From positions 1 to 64,000 of the forward strand of contig LNFL01000166.1 of the NCBI GenBank assembly GCA_001464275.1: a DNA stretch of 64,000 bases. Reading direction: 5' to 3'. How positions within the stretch are numbered: position 1 is the first letter of the stretch; each line of letters starts with the position of its first letter. A model generated the notes under the pieces. It had not been told where the DNA came from, did no database searches, and was given only the letters and a program-made list of their open reading frames with translations. The translations under genes and the position numbers were made by a program. Below are positions 1-8,069 of this stretch, one piece after another. This DNA comes from Actinobacteria bacterium Ga0077560 (lineage in GTDB: Bacteria; Actinomycetota; Thermoleophilia; Miltoncostaeales; Miltoncostaeaceae).

Positions 1-243
1 GGCGTCAACGACGACCCGGCCGACGCCAAGAAGCTCGCGCACCTGCTGCGCGACGGCCGCTTCCACGTGAACCTCATCGAGTACAACCCCACCGACGGCG
101 GCTTCCGCAGCAGCCGGCCGGAGCGGCGGGAGAAGTTCCTGATCGCCCTGGAGCGGGCCGGGATCGAGGCGTCGGTGCGCCGCTCGCGCGGCGCCGACGT
201 GTCGGCCGCGTGCGGCCAGCTGGCCGCACGCGCGACGGGCTGA
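1..243 (+). CDS. rlmN: 23S rRNA (adenine-2503-C2)-methyltransferase RlmN, C-terminal part
   Basis: The gene enters from the left edge and 80 residues remain before TGA. The fragment carries HVNLIEYNP, matching the HVNLIPYNP segment of RlmN/Cfr radical-SAM methyltransferases. It also has the C-terminal RGADVSAACGQLA, whose cysteine (residue 71 of the fragment) corresponds to the methyl-carrying cysteine of RlmN. The enzyme methylates A2503 of 23S rRNA and A37 of some tRNAs. The CxxxCxxC iron-sulfur motif would lie outside the window, so I cannot check that the gene is whole. Confidence 0.93.
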   Translation, partial: GVNDDPADAKKLAHLLRDGRFHVNLIEYNPTDGGFRSSRPERREKFLIALERAGIEASVRRSRGADVSAACGQLAARATG

Positions 244-247
244 GCGC

Positions 248-712
248 CTAGCGCAGGCCGCAGGCGGCCACGGCGCCGCGGACGCCCTCGGCGTCCGGCA
301 GCTCCAGCGGGTGCACGTACTGGGTGGCGCGCACCACGCCCTCGGCATCCACCACGATGACGGCCCGGCCGGAGTGGCCGCGCTCCTCCACGAAGATGTC
401 GTAGGCCCGGGCGACCTCGCCGCGGGGCAGGAAGTCCGACAGCAGGGTCACCCCCTCCAGGCCCAGCGACTCCGCGAAGGCGCGCTGGCTGTTGGCGTGG
501 TCCACCGAGATGGCCAGCACCCGCGCCGTCTCCCCGCCGTAGGCGCCGCCGCCGTCCAGGCCGCCCAGGTGGTCGGTGCAGACACCGCTGAAGGCGAGCG
601 GGAAGAACGTGATGACGACCGGCGTTCCGCGGAGCTCCGAGAGCGTGACGGTGGTGTCGTCATGCGCCGGCAGGGTGAAGTCCGGCGCCTGCTGTCCAAC
701 CTCGAGCGGCAT
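248..712 (-). CDS. Peroxiredoxin (AhpE/Bcp-like, AhpC/TSA family)
   Basis: A 154-residue thioredoxin-fold peroxidase that would reduce peroxides in the cytosol. The peroxidatic site is PLAFSGVCT: Cys45 in the P-x-x-x-S/T-x-x-C frame, with Ser replacing the usual Thr and Gly replacing the usual Pro before VC. The only other cysteine is four residues from the C-terminus, so a resolving partner is unclear and a 1-Cys AhpE-like mechanism is possible. I chose the ATG at 712 because AGGAG sits just upstream and the domain begins at once (MPLEVGQQAPDF). A longer open frame to 817 looks non-coding. It converges with rlmN, with a 4-base gap. Confidence 0.93.
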   Translation of the reverse strand: MPLEVGQQAPDFTLPAHDDTTVTLSELRGTPVVITFFPLAFSGVCTDHLGGLDGGGAYGGETARVLAISVDHANSQRAFAESLGLEGVTLLSDFLPRGEVARAYDIFVEERGHSGRAVIVVDAEGVVRATQYVHPLELPDAEGVRGAVAACGLR

Positions 713-781
713 GTGTGCTCCTCTGGTCCGTCCCGCGACGGTGCGTGCCGCCCGGGGGATCGGCTGGGATAGGTTTCGCGC

Positions 782-979
782 ATGAGCGACGATCACGGCA
801 CACGGCGCCCACCCCATGCGGGCTGGACGCTGGGCGCGGGCGGTCTGCCGCGCCCGGTCTGGGCGGGGATGGCCTTCATCCTGGTGGTCGTGGGGGTGGT
901 GCTGCTGGTCTCCGGCTACATGGGGTACGGCGCGCTGATCCTCGTGGTGGGGGCGGCCGCGGGCGTCAACGTGCTGTGA
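782..979 (+). CDS. Small membrane protein, unknown
   Basis: A 65-residue protein. Residues 1-26 are polar and rich in His, Arg and Pro. They are followed by two hydrophobic segments (about 28-46 and 48-64) separated by a GYMGYG turn. I do not recognise the family. The coding case rests on codon pattern, the membrane profile and the GTGA overlap with the next small gene, which implies translational coupling. It is divergent from the peroxiredoxin gene and starts about 70 bases from it. Confidence 0.65.
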   Translation: MSDDHGTRRPPHAGWTLGAGGLPRPVWAGMAFILVVVGVVLLVSGYMGYGALILVVGAAAGVNVL

Positions 980-1161
980 GCCCGTTCCCGCCCGACCCGG
1001 AGCTGGTCGCGGACGCCCTGCTGGAGGCCCATCCGGACGCGGAGCCGTTCGAGGTGGAGGGCCCGCAGCTGGAGGCGTGGTTCCTGGCGGTCGGCGCGGA
1101 CCCGCACGACGAGGTCCTGGTGAACGCGGCCCTGCGCGCCTGGGAGGCCCGCCGGGCCTGA
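976..1161 (+). CDS. Small soluble protein, unknown
   Basis: A 61-residue acidic protein starting with GTG at 976, which overlaps the TGA of the preceding membrane protein by four bases. It is rich in Glu, Asp, Ala and Pro, with a likely helical stretch (DEVLVNAALRAWEARR) at the end. There is no signal peptide or membrane segment. I do not know the family. The overlap and identical strand suggest co-expression with the 65-residue membrane protein. It could in principle be the tail of a longer product, but no better start lies upstream. Confidence 0.6.
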   Translation: MSPFPPDPELVADALLEAHPDAEPFEVEGPQLEAWFLAVGADPHDEVLVNAALRAWEARRA

Positions 1162-1163
1162 GG

Positions 1164-1763
1164 TCAGGGGACGGGCGTCACCGGCCGGCCGCGACGCCGG
1201 ATCCACCGGGCGATGACCACCGGGACGGCCAGCGTGACGATGACGACCAGGACGGTGGTGACGCCGCCCACGGTCCCCGACACCCGCTCCCATTCGCTGC
1301 CCAGGATCCAGCCGGCCCCGATGAGCGCGGTGTTCCACACCGCCGATCCGGCCGCGGTGAGCAGGGTGAACGGCACGACGCCCATGCGCAGGGCGCCCGC
1401 CGGGAAGGACACCATGCTGCGCCCCACCGGCAGGATGCGCGCCACGAAGACCACCAGCGGGCCGCGGCGGGCGAACCAGGCCTCGGCGCGGGCCAGGTCC
1501 TCGGCGTTGATGCGCGCGATGCGGCCGTAGCGCAGGATCGCCGGCCGGCCGCCGAACCGGGCGATGGCGTACAGCAGCAGCGCGCCGGCGACCGACCCGG
1601 CGGTGGCCGCGGACACCGCGCCGGCGAAGCTCATGCGCCCGTCGTCCACCAGGAACCCGGCGAGCGGGAGGATCACCTCGGACGGGATGGGCGGGAACAG
1701 GTTCTCGCCCACCATCAGCAGGAAGAGCCCCAGGTACCCCAGGTCGTGCACGAGGTCCGTCAC
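1164..1763 (-). CDS. DedA family (SNARE-associated/VTT) membrane protein
   Basis: A 199-residue polytopic membrane protein. It has the DedA hallmarks: the N-terminal re-entrant segment with FPPIPSEVILPLAGF, the FARRGPLVVFVARILPVGRSMVSFPAG block containing the two conserved arginines, and a hydrophobic C-terminal helix ending in RWIRRRGR. DedA proteins support membrane homeostasis; several are undecaprenyl-phosphate or phosphatidylethanolamine flippases. Which lipid is moved here cannot be told. It converges with the small protein gene and lies downstream of lipB on the same strand, 33 bases away. Confidence 0.92.
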   Translation of the reverse strand: MTDLVHDLGYLGLFLLMVGENLFPPIPSEVILPLAGFLVDDGRMSFAGAVSAATAGSVAGALLLYAIARFGGRPAILRYGRIARINAEDLARAEAWFARRGPLVVFVARILPVGRSMVSFPAGALRMGVVPFTLLTAAGSAVWNTALIGAGWILGSEWERVSGTVGGVTTVLVVIVTLAVPVVIARWIRRRGRPVTPVP

Positions 1764-1796
1764 GGCGCGGACGGTAGCCGTCCGCCCTGGGACGCG

Positions 1797-2516
1797 TCAG
1801 GGGGTTCGGGTGTGCTGCGGCGCGGTGATGGCGATGCCGAGGTCGCCCGGTACGGCGGCGGTGAGGGTGAGCCCCAGCCGGTCCGACAGCGCGGCGGCCA
1901 GCGCCGCGTCGACGGACCGCCGGGCGGGGTCCCCGCCCTCGGCGGCGATGGAGGTGGCGGGCACGTCCGGCGCGCCGCAGGCGGTCATGCCGGCGAACCA
2001 GTGCGGATCGGGGTCACGGTTGAGGGCGAGCCCGTGCGTGGTGACCCCGCCGCTCACGCGGATCCCGACGCTGCCGAGCTTTCGGCCCTCCCGGTACAGG
2101 CCCATGGCGTCGGCGCCCGGCGCCGCGCCGCCGACGCCGGCCGCGGCGACGGCGTCCCCCATCGCCCCCACCAGCGCCTCCACGAACGACCGCACCCGCC
2201 CGCCGGGGCGCAGGTCGGCGATCACGTAGCCGGTCGTCTGGCCGGGCCCGTGCCAGGTCATCTGCCCGCCGCGGTCCACCCGGTGGAACTCGGCGCCCAC
2301 GGCCGCGAGGTGCTCGTCGGACAGGAACAGGTCCTCCCGCCGGCCGTGCCGGCCCGCGGTGTAGACCGGGGGGTGCTCCAGCAGCCACACCACGTCGGGG
2401 ATCTCACCGGCGCGGCGAGCGGCGGCCAGGTGGCGCTGGACGTCCCACGCCTCGGCGTAGCCGATGCGCTCGGTGCGCAGCAGCAACGCGCTCCGCGTCC
2501 CGAGGACGGTGCTCAC
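1797..2516 (-). CDS. lipB: Octanoyl-[acyl-carrier-protein]:protein N-octanoyltransferase LipB
   Basis: A 239-residue enzyme that moves octanoate from ACP to the lysine of lipoyl domains, the first step of lipoate synthesis. Visible family motifs are [29 protein letters not shown] and [19 protein letters not shown] (catalytic Lys). ACG follows in [12 protein letters not shown] (acyl-carrying Cys). The start is GTG at 2516, overlapping the stop of the upstream E2-like gene by GTGA. The pairing is odd because that neighbour has no lysine to accept an acyl group. No lipA is in the window. Confidence 0.93.
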   Translation of the reverse strand: MSTVLGTRSALLLRTERIGYAEAWDVQRHLAAARRAGEIPDVVWLLEHPPVYTAGRHGRREDLFLSDEHLAAVGAEFHRVDRGGQMTWHGPGQTTGYVIADLRPGGRVRSFVEALVGAMGDAVAAAGVGGAAPGADAMGLYREGRKLGSVGIRVSGGVTTHGLALNRDPDPHWFAGMTACGAPDVPATSIAAEGGDPARRSVDAALAAALSDRLGLTLTAAVPGDLGIAITAPQHTRTP

Positions 2517-3898
2517 AGCACCAGCGCGTGCGGCCGCTCCAGGAGCTCGGCCACGCGCTCCAGCAGCCCGGCGCCGTGGCGCCAGCCCAGGTCGTCCCCG
2601 GGCGTGAGCGTGATGGTGATGACCCGTCCGGCGACCACCGAGGTCTCCCGCACGACCGGCTGCGGTCGCACGCGGCCCACCGCTATCACCGTGCCGGGGG
2701 CCGGCCCGGGCACCACGCGGTCGGCGCCGCCGCGGGTGAGGTCGAGCACCGTGATCGCGGCGTCGCCGGCCACGCCGCCGTCCTGGATGGCGGCCGCGAT
2801 GGCGCCCACCGACAGACCGTCGGCATCGGGAACCACGATGGGCTCCGGTTCCTCCGGGGTGCTCACCGCCACCGTGCCGTCGCCCCCGGCCAGGGCGATG
2901 GCACGCACCAGCAGTGCGTCCAGCCCCGGTCCCGGGCCGTCGCTCGCCGCCGCCAGGGCGTCGCGCAGGCGCAGCAGCTCGGTGACGTCGACGTCGCGCT
3001 CCAGCAGCACGGCCGGCATTCGCGGTTCGACGGCGCCGGTATCCACCGGGTCCTCCGGCGACGGCGCGGCCGCGGCTGCCGCGGTCGGCGCCGCCGCGGG
3101 CGGGTCGGGCACCAGGCGCAGCAGGGCGATGGACCCGGTCACCTGCTCGGCGGGGTCGGGCTCCTCGCGCTCCGGCACCTGCTCCGCCTCGGTGACGTCG
3201 GGGGTGGGGTCCGCCGCCGCCTCGTCCTCGTCGCCCAACGGCCCGACGCCGCCCATGAGGACCTCGTCCTCGATTGCGGGAACGGCGGCGGTGACGACAT
3301 CCGGTTCGGGTTCGGGCTCCGGTTCGGGCTCGGGCTCCGGTTCGGGCTCGGGGACGGGTTCGGGTTCGGGCTCGGGTTCGGGCTCGGGGACGGGTTCGGG
3401 TTCGGGCTCGGGTTCGGGCTCGGGCTCCGGCTCGTGGTCCTCCGCGAGGCCGACGGGGACGCCGGGCGGGTGCGGGGCGGCTCCCGCGGCCGCCGCCTCC
3501 ACATCGGCCCGCACGATCCGGCCGCCGGGGCCGGTGCCCACCACGGCCGTCAGATCCACGCCCAGCTCCTCCGCGATCCGGCGGGCCGGCGTGGAGACGA
3601 CCGGCTCCGCGTGCGCGGCGGGGTCGTCCGACCCGAACATGCCCATCTGCACCGGGCCGGCGGGCGGCGGGGCGCCGACCATCCCGATGGGGTCGCCGAT
3701 GCCCACCTCCGTGCCCTCGGCCACGCCGTGCAGCAGCTCGCCGCTGGCCGGCGCCTCCAGCGCCTCCACGCGGTCCTCCACGGCCACCTCGGCGATGAGC
3801 TGACCCTCCACCACCGAGGCGCCGTCGGGCGCGAGCCACCGCAGCAGCACGCCGTCCCGCATCGTCTCGGTGATCCGCGGCATCAGGATGTCGTCCAC
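2513..3898 (-). CDS. Degenerate dihydrolipoamide acyltransferase (E2)-like protein lacking lipoyl-lysine and catalytic His
   Basis: 461 residues with the E2 layout. A lipoyl-like domain spans about 1-76, a peripheral-subunit-binding domain about 100-136 ([28 protein letters not shown]), an EP/VP linker 156-199, and a shortened acyltransferase-like domain from about 285. The lipoyl-lysine position is Arg43 ([11 protein letters not shown]; codon CGC at 3770-3772), and I see no lysine anywhere in the protein. The DHRxxDG catalytic motif near the C-terminus reads [10 protein letters not shown]. The downstream LE.PHALVL tail still fits E2. It therefore cannot act as an ordinary lipoylated E2. It is coupled to lipB (GTGA). 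A scaffold, regulatory or E3/E1-binding role is possible; this is inference. Confidence 0.85.
   Translation of the reverse strand: MDDILMPRITETMRDGVLLRWLAPDGASVVEGQLIAEVAVEDRVEALEAPASGELLHGVAEGTEVGIGDPIGMVGAPPPAGPVQMGMFGSDDPAAHAEPVVSTPARRIAEELGVDLTAVVGTGPGGRIVRADVEAAAAGAAPHPPGVPVGLAEDHEPEPEPEPEPEPEPVPEPEPEPEPEPVPEPEPEPEPEPEPEPEPDVVTAAVPAIEDEVLMGGVGPLGDEDEAAADPTPDVTEAEQVPEREEPDPAEQVTGSIALLRLVPDPPAAAPTAAAAAAPSPEDPVDTGAVEPRMPAVLLERDVDVTELLRLRDALAAASDGPGPGLDALLVRAIALAGGDGTVAVSTPEEPEPIVVPDADGLSVGAIAAAIQDGGVAGDAAITVLDLTRGGADRVVPGPAPGTVIAVGRVRPQPVVRETSVVAGRVITITLTPGDDLGWRHGAGLLERVAELLERPHALVL
3302..3433 (-). repeat. EP/VP dipeptide-coding repeat (linker of the E2-like gene)
   Basis: 132 bases of near-perfect GGTTCG/GGCTCG hexamers encode 44 residues of alternating Glu-Pro with two Val-Pro steps (residues 156-199). 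The tract is in frame and stiff, like the Ala-Pro linkers of ordinary E2 proteins, but acidic. Copy number may vary between strains and is prone to assembly error. Confidence 0.9.
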
Positions 3899-3931
3899 GG
3901 GGCGATTGTGACAGCGCCGCCCGCCGGCGGG

Positions 3932-4450
3932 TCAGTCCGGCAGGTGCAGGTGCCGTTCCACGAGGGTCACGTCGCGCCAGGCGCCGTCGATGCGGCCGTG
4001 GCCGCGGTGGGTGCCCACCACCGTGAAGCCGTGCCGGCCGGCCAGGGCCAGGCCCGCGCCGTTCTGCGGCAGGATCATCCCCACCAGCTTCCAGTAGCCG
4101 TGGCCCGGCGCGGTGCTGATGAGGTGCTCCAGCAGCCCGCTGCCCACGCCGGCGCCCCGCGCGTGACGGGCCACGTAGACGGTGTACTCCCCCACCCCCG
4201 CGTACCAGGGGCGATGCGAGAACGGGGCCAGCGCGGACCAGCCCGCGATCCGTCCGCTGATCTCGGCGCAGTAGACGGGGGCGTTGGCCGGCCGGGCCGA
4301 CAGCCACTCCCGCCGCTCGCCCTCGGGGTGGGGGCCGGTCGCGAACGTCGCGATGCCGTCCTCGATGCCCTCGTCGTAGATGGCGCCGATGGCCGCCGCG
4401 TCGGCGGGTTCGGCGGGGCGGATGCGCAGTTCTGGTCCGGTCACGCTCAT
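3932..4450 (-). CDS. GNAT acetyltransferase, phosphinothricin/methionine-sulfoximine N-acetyltransferase type
   Basis: A 172-residue Gcn5-related acetyltransferase. It opens with RIRPAEPADAAAIGAIYDEG and keeps the features of the Pat/MddA subgroup: IATFATGPHPEGERREWL, GWSALAPFSHRPWYAGVGEYTVYV, the acetyl-CoA loop RGAGVGSGLLEHLI, and NGAGLALAGRHGF. The probable reaction is N-acetylation of phosphinothricin-like or methionine-derivative amines; the real substrate is unknown. The ATG at 4450 gives the normal family N-terminus. It is divergent from znuA with only 87 bases between, so it may share the control region holding the candidate Zur box. Confidence 0.88.
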   Translation of the reverse strand: MSVTGPELRIRPAEPADAAAIGAIYDEGIEDGIATFATGPHPEGERREWLSARPANAPVYCAEISGRIAGWSALAPFSHRPWYAGVGEYTVYVARHARGAGVGSGLLEHLISTAPGHGYWKLVGMILPQNGAGLALAGRHGFTVVGTHRGHGRIDGAWRDVTLVERHLHLPD

Positions 4451-4490
4451 CGGGAGTGTGCCACACCGCCCACCACCGCCCTGCCAATTA

Positions 4491-4505
4491 TGGTAGTCAT
4501 TCCCA
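4491..4505. promoter_or_regulatory. Candidate Zur operator upstream of znuA
   Basis: The 15-base imperfect inverted repeat TGGTAGTCATTCCCA lies 33 bases before znuA. It matches the stronger Fur/Zur-like site at 10585-10599 at 9 of 15 positions (shared core A-x-TCATT). It sits in the divergent gap between the acetyltransferase and znuA. Support is pattern only. Confidence 0.45.
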
Positions 4506-4537
4506 ACAAGCACCCGAACCACTCGCCAGAGGTCCAC

Positions 4538-5554
4538 ATGCTCCGCTTGCCCCGTTCACCGATCTCCGCCCTGCTGGCGGCCGTGTTGCTGGTCGCGGCG
4601 CTCGCCGGGTTCGCCGGGTGCGGCGATGACGCGACCTCCGAGGCGGGCGACACCGCCACCACCGCAGACGCTCCCACGATCGTCGTCACGACGAGCGTGC
4701 TGGGCTCCCTGGTCACGGAGCTCGTGGGCGACCGCGCGGAGGTGCAGGTGCTGATGCCGAACGGCGTCGACCCGCACGACTTCCAGCCGTCCGCCAAGGA
4801 CGCCTCGCGGCTGCAGGATGCCGATCTCATCGTGATGAACGGCCTGGAGCTGGAGGAGAGCCTGGAGAAGCCCGTCGAACAGGCCGGCGCCGCGGGAGTG
4901 CCGGTGTTCGTGGCCGGCGACCACGTCGACGTGCGCGTGTTCGGGGAGGGTGAGCTGCCGGAGGACGAGCACGCCGACGAGGAGCACGCCGACGAGAAGC
5001 AGGCCGGCACCGAGGACGAGCACGCCCACGAGCACGGTTCCGGTGCCGACGACCCGCACATCTGGATGGATCCCGCGCAGATGCAGAAGGTGGTGGCGGC
5101 CCTGACCCCGGTCGTGCAGCAGGAGACCGGCCTGGACGTGGCGGCGGCGGGCAAGGACCTCCAGGGCCGGCTGGCGGCCCTGTCCACCGAGCTGGCGGAG
5201 CGCGCCGCCACGGTCCCGGCGGCGAACCGCAAGCTGGTGACCGGGCACGAGTCGATGGGCTACTTCGCCCGTGCCTACGACTTCGAGCTGGTCGGAGCGA
5301 TCATCCCGTCGCTGTCGTCGCAGGCCGAGCCCTCGGCGGGCGAGCTGGCCGAGCTCCGCGAGCAGATCCGGGCGGCCAAGGTGCCCGCGATCTTCACCGA
5401 GATCGGCACGCCGACGTCGATCGCCGAGGCCATCGGTGACGAGACCGGGGTCCGCGTCATCGAGGTCGCGTCGCACAACCTGCCCGACGACGGCTCCTAC
5501 CTCACCTTCATGCGTGAGGTCATGGACCGGGTGGTGGACGGCCTCGGGTCGTAG
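4538..5554 (+). CDS. znuA: Zinc ABC transporter, substrate-binding lipoprotein ZnuA
   Basis: A 338-residue cluster A-I metal-binding protein. It has a lipoprotein signal with lipobox AGFAGC (Cys28). The metal-site histidines are in PHDFQPS (His80), DDPHIWMDP (His174) and TGHESMGYF, and the last acidic ligand is probably in the C-terminal VIEVASHNL region. Residues 142-166 form a His/Asp/Glu-rich loop (EDEHADEEHADE, then EDEHAHEHG), typical of zinc rather than manganese binders. It would capture zinc outside the membrane and pass it to the permease that starts 10 bases downstream. A candidate Zur box precedes it. Confidence 0.93.
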   Translation: MLRLPRSPISALLAAVLLVAALAGFAGCGDDATSEAGDTATTADAPTIVVTTSVLGSLVTELVGDRAEVQVLMPNGVDPHDFQPSAKDASRLQDADLIVMNGLELEESLEKPVEQAGAAGVPVFVAGDHVDVRVFGEGELPEDEHADEEHADEKQAGTEDEHAHEHGSGADDPHIWMDPAQMQKVVAALTPVVQQETGLDVAAAGKDLQGRLAALSTELAERAATVPAANRKLVTGHESMGYFARAYDFELVGAIIPSLSSQAEPSAGELAELREQIRAAKVPAIFTEIGTPTSIAEAIGDETGVRVIEVASHNLPDDGSYLTFMREVMDRVVDGLGS

Positions 5555-5563
5555 GCTTCCCGG

Positions 5564-6381
5564 GTGACCGCGCTCGCCGAGCCATTCACCGACCCCTTCC
5601 TGCAGCGCGCCCTGGTGGCCGGCGTCCTCGTGGCGCTGGCCGCCGCGGTGGTGGGGACCTTCGTGGTGCTGCGGGGCCTGGCGTTCATCGGTGACGCGCT
5701 GGCGCACGGCGTGCTCCCGGGCATCGCCGTCGCGCTGCTCGCGGGCGGCCCCGGCATGCTGGGCGCGCTGGTGGGCGCCGCCGTGATGATCGGCGGGGTC
5801 ACCCTGGTCACGCGCTCGTCACGGCTCTCGGGCGACACGGCATGCTCTCCCTGGGCGTGGTGATCGTCTCGCGCTCCTCCAGCTTCACCGGGGACCTCAC
5901 CCGAATCCTGTTCGGCGACGTGCTGGGCATCGGCTGGGACGACATCCAGCTCCAGGCCGTCGTCACGCTGCTGGTGCTGGGCGTGGCGGGGCTGTTCGCA
6001 CGACCCTTCCTGCTGTTGTGCATCGATCCGGAGACGGCGACCGTGGCGGGGTTCCGCGCGGCGCGGTACCACGCGCTCATGCTGGCCCTCATCGCGGTCA
6101 CCGTGGTGGTGTCGTTCCAGGCCGTCGGGACCCTGCTGGTGTTCGGCATGCTGGTGGCGCCGCCGGCCACCGCCGCCCTGTTCGCCCACCGGGCGGGCGT
6201 GATGATGATCATCGCCGGGGTCATCGGGGCGGTGTCGGTGTGGGCGGGCCTCGCGATGTCCTACGCGTACGACCTGGCGGCCGGCGCATCGGTGGTGCTG
6301 GTGCAGGTGGCCGTCTTCTTCGTGGCGCTGGCGCTGAGCACGCTCATGGACCGCCGCGCGCCGCAGGTGGAGACGGCGTGA
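5564..6381 (+). CDS. znuB: Zinc ABC transporter permease ZnuB (frame broken near 5840)
   Basis: Two frames together make one ABC-3 family permease. The first part starts at GTG 5564 and runs through RSSRLSGDT; the second resumes at GMLSLGVVIVSR and ends at the TGA at 6381. Between them the family normally has about seven residues (A-I-G-L-L-F-V type), so roughly 22 bases appear to be missing and the first frame stops at 5863. Six to eight membrane helices are otherwise intact, including GLAFIGDALAHGVLPGIA. The stop overlaps the znuC GTG. It is either a real null or a sequence error; the intact neighbours favour error. Confidence 0.85.
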
Positions 6382-7175
6382 GCGACGCCGCGGTCCGCGC
6401 CCGGGGCGTCGCGGTGGGGTGGGACGGCCGGGTCGTGGTCGAGGACATCACGCTCGAGGTGCCCCCGGCGAGCACGCTGGCCATCGTCGGCACCAACGGC
6501 TCCGGGAAGTCGACGTTCCTGCGCACCGTGGTGGGCCTGCAGCCGGCGCTGGGGGGCGAGCTGCGGGTGCTGGACGGCGCGCCCGGGGCGCAGCCGGCCC
6601 GCGTGGCGTACGTGGGCCAGTTCCACCCCCAGGGCTTCGTGCTTCCGCTCCGCGTGCGGGACGTGGTGGCCATGGGCCGGTTCCCGCGCCTGGGGCTGCT
6701 GGGGCGCCCGGGCCCCGAGGACCACGCCCGGGTGGAGGAGGCCATGGGGCGCATGCAGATCCTCCCCCTGGCGCGCCGCGCGCTGCGGGACCTCTCGGGC
6801 GGCCAGCGCCAGCGGGCGTACGTGGCGCAGGCGCTGGCCCAGCGCGCGGACCTGCTGGTGCTCGACGAGCCCGCGTCCGGGCTCGACCCGGCCGCCCGCG
6901 AGCTGCTCACCGCGGCGCTCGACGAGGAGCGCGTCCGCGGCGCGGCGGTGATCCACTCCACGCACGACGTGCGGGAGGCGATGCACGCCGACCAGGCCCT
7001 GCTGATGGCCGGCCGCGTGGTCGCCGTGGGGCCGCCCGGCGAGGTGGTCTCCAAGGAGGCGGTCATCGCCACGTTCGGCCTGGTCCTGGGCGATCTGCCG
7101 GACGGCACGCCCATCGCGCTGGATCCCGGCCACGCGCACGGCCACCACGACCCGCACGACCACCACCACCACTGA
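6378..7175 (+). CDS. znuC: Zinc ABC transporter ATP-binding protein ZnuC
   Basis: A 265-residue ABC ATPase. It has Walker A GTNGSGKST, Q-loop at YVGQFHPQG, signature LSGGQRQRAYVAQAL, Walker B LLVLDEPASGLD and switch HSTHDV. It would power the adjacent ZnuB permease. The C-terminus ends in a His-rich tail (HAHGHHDPHDHHHH), which could bind zinc in the cytosol and tune activity. GTG at 6378 overlaps the znuB stop (GTGA) and its own TGA overlaps the ATG of the ACT-domain gene, so znuA-B-C and the next gene form one operon. Confidence 0.92.
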   Translation: MSDAAVRARGVAVGWDGRVVVEDITLEVPPASTLAIVGTNGSGKSTFLRTVVGLQPALGGELRVLDGAPGAQPARVAYVGQFHPQGFVLPLRVRDVVAMGRFPRLGLLGRPGPEDHARVEEAMGRMQILPLARRALRDLSGGQRQRAYVAQALAQRADLLVLDEPASGLDPAARELLTAALDEERVRGAAVIHSTHDVREAMHADQALLMAGRVVAVGPPGEVVSKEAVIATFGLVLGDLPDGTPIALDPGHAHGHHDPHDHHHH

Positions 7176-7558
7176 TGCCGGTGCTGCTGCGGCTGGACGT
7201 GCGGCTGGCCGTGGCGCGGCTGCCCGCGGACGCCCGGCTGCCGGAATGGGCCGGCCTGGACGAGGCCGGGTTCGTGTCGGTCACGCGCACCGCGGACGAG
7301 CTGTCGGTGGTGTGCGCCGAGTCCCGGGTGCCCGGCGACGTCGTCGCCGAGCGGGGCTGGGGCGCGTTCTCGGTGCGCGGACCCCTCGACTTCGCCCTTA
7401 CCGGCGTGCTGGCGTCCATCGCCAGGCCGCTCGCCGAGGCGGGGATCCCGGTGTTCGTGATCTCCACCCACGACACCGACCACGTCCTGGTGCGATCCGC
7501 CGACATGGACCGTGCCGCGCTCCGGCTGCGCGAGGCGGGTCACGTGGTGGAGGGGTGA
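7175..7558 (+). CDS. ACT domain-containing protein (CASTOR-like)
   Basis: A 127-residue protein of the tandem ACT/CASTOR type. Residues 1-60 form the first half (LLRLDVRLAVARLP, then TRTADELSVVCAE) and the second half ends with GPLDFALTGVLASIARPLAEAGIPVFVISTHDTDHVLV, a strongly conserved ACT signature. Such domains usually sense small ligands, most often amino acids. It is translationally coupled to znuC (TGATG overlap), so it may modulate zinc import or simply ride in the operon. Nothing in the sequence shows metal binding. Confidence 0.85.
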   Translation: MPVLLRLDVRLAVARLPADARLPEWAGLDEAGFVSVTRTADELSVVCAESRVPGDVVAERGWGAFSVRGPLDFALTGVLASIARPLAEAGIPVFVISTHDTDHVLVRSADMDRAALRLREAGHVVEG

Positions 7559-7629
7559 CCGGGGGACCTCGGCCGGCGGTGGCGGACGTGCCCGGTGCGG
7601 GCCGGCGCCGGACGCGCGAAGATACGGGC

Positions 7630-8069
7630 GTGCACGACCACCCCGCCTCCGAGCCCTGGATCGACCACGCGCGCGCCGAGCTGGCCCGTGCCGGCCACCG
7701 CGCGGGTGGCGCCCGGACCGCCGTGCTCGAGACCCTCGCGGGGACCGGCTGCTGTCAGACCGCGCAGGAGATCCACGATCTGCTCCGCGTGGACGGCGGG
7801 CGCCGGGTGGGCATCGCGTCGGTCTACCGGGTGCTCGACCAGCTGGTGGGACTGCGGCTGGTCACCAAGATCGAGTTCGGTGACGGGGTCTCCCGCTTCG
7901 AGGCGGCCACCACCACCACGTGGTGTGCACCGAATGCGGCCGGGTCGATCCGTTCGAGGACCGGGACCTGGAGCGGGCGATCACCGGCAGCGGGCGGCGC
8001 ACCGGCTTCCAGGTGACCGACCACGACGTGGTGCTGAGGGGCCGCTGCCCCGACTGCGCGGGGGCCTGA
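7630..8069 (+). CDS. zur: Fur-family regulator, probable Zur (frame broken near 7910)
   Basis: Two frames make a Fur-family repressor. The first, from GTG 7630, has the winged helix (ARTAVLETLAG, TAQEIHDLL, RRVGIASVYRVLDQLVGLRLV) up to GVSRFEAA. The second resumes with HHHVVCTECGRVDPFED and ends with RCPDCAGA before TGA 8069. The CTEC and CPDC pairs form the structural zinc site and the His cluster belongs to the sensor site. A short segment just before the histidines is missing (length 3n+1). Its position inside a zinc-uptake island argues for Zur over Fur. It converges with the second znuB, whose stop begins at 8070. Confidence 0.85.

Noticed and set aside
3302-3433. CRISPR-like or satellite array
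   Set aside because: The repeat is an in-frame hexamer coding for Glu-Pro, without spacers.
1077-3803. Very long open frames on the plus strand opposite lipB and the E2-like gene
   Set aside because: They lie antisense to genes with clear family motifs and have low-complexity Gly/Arg/Ser content. Long shadow frames are expected at this GC content.
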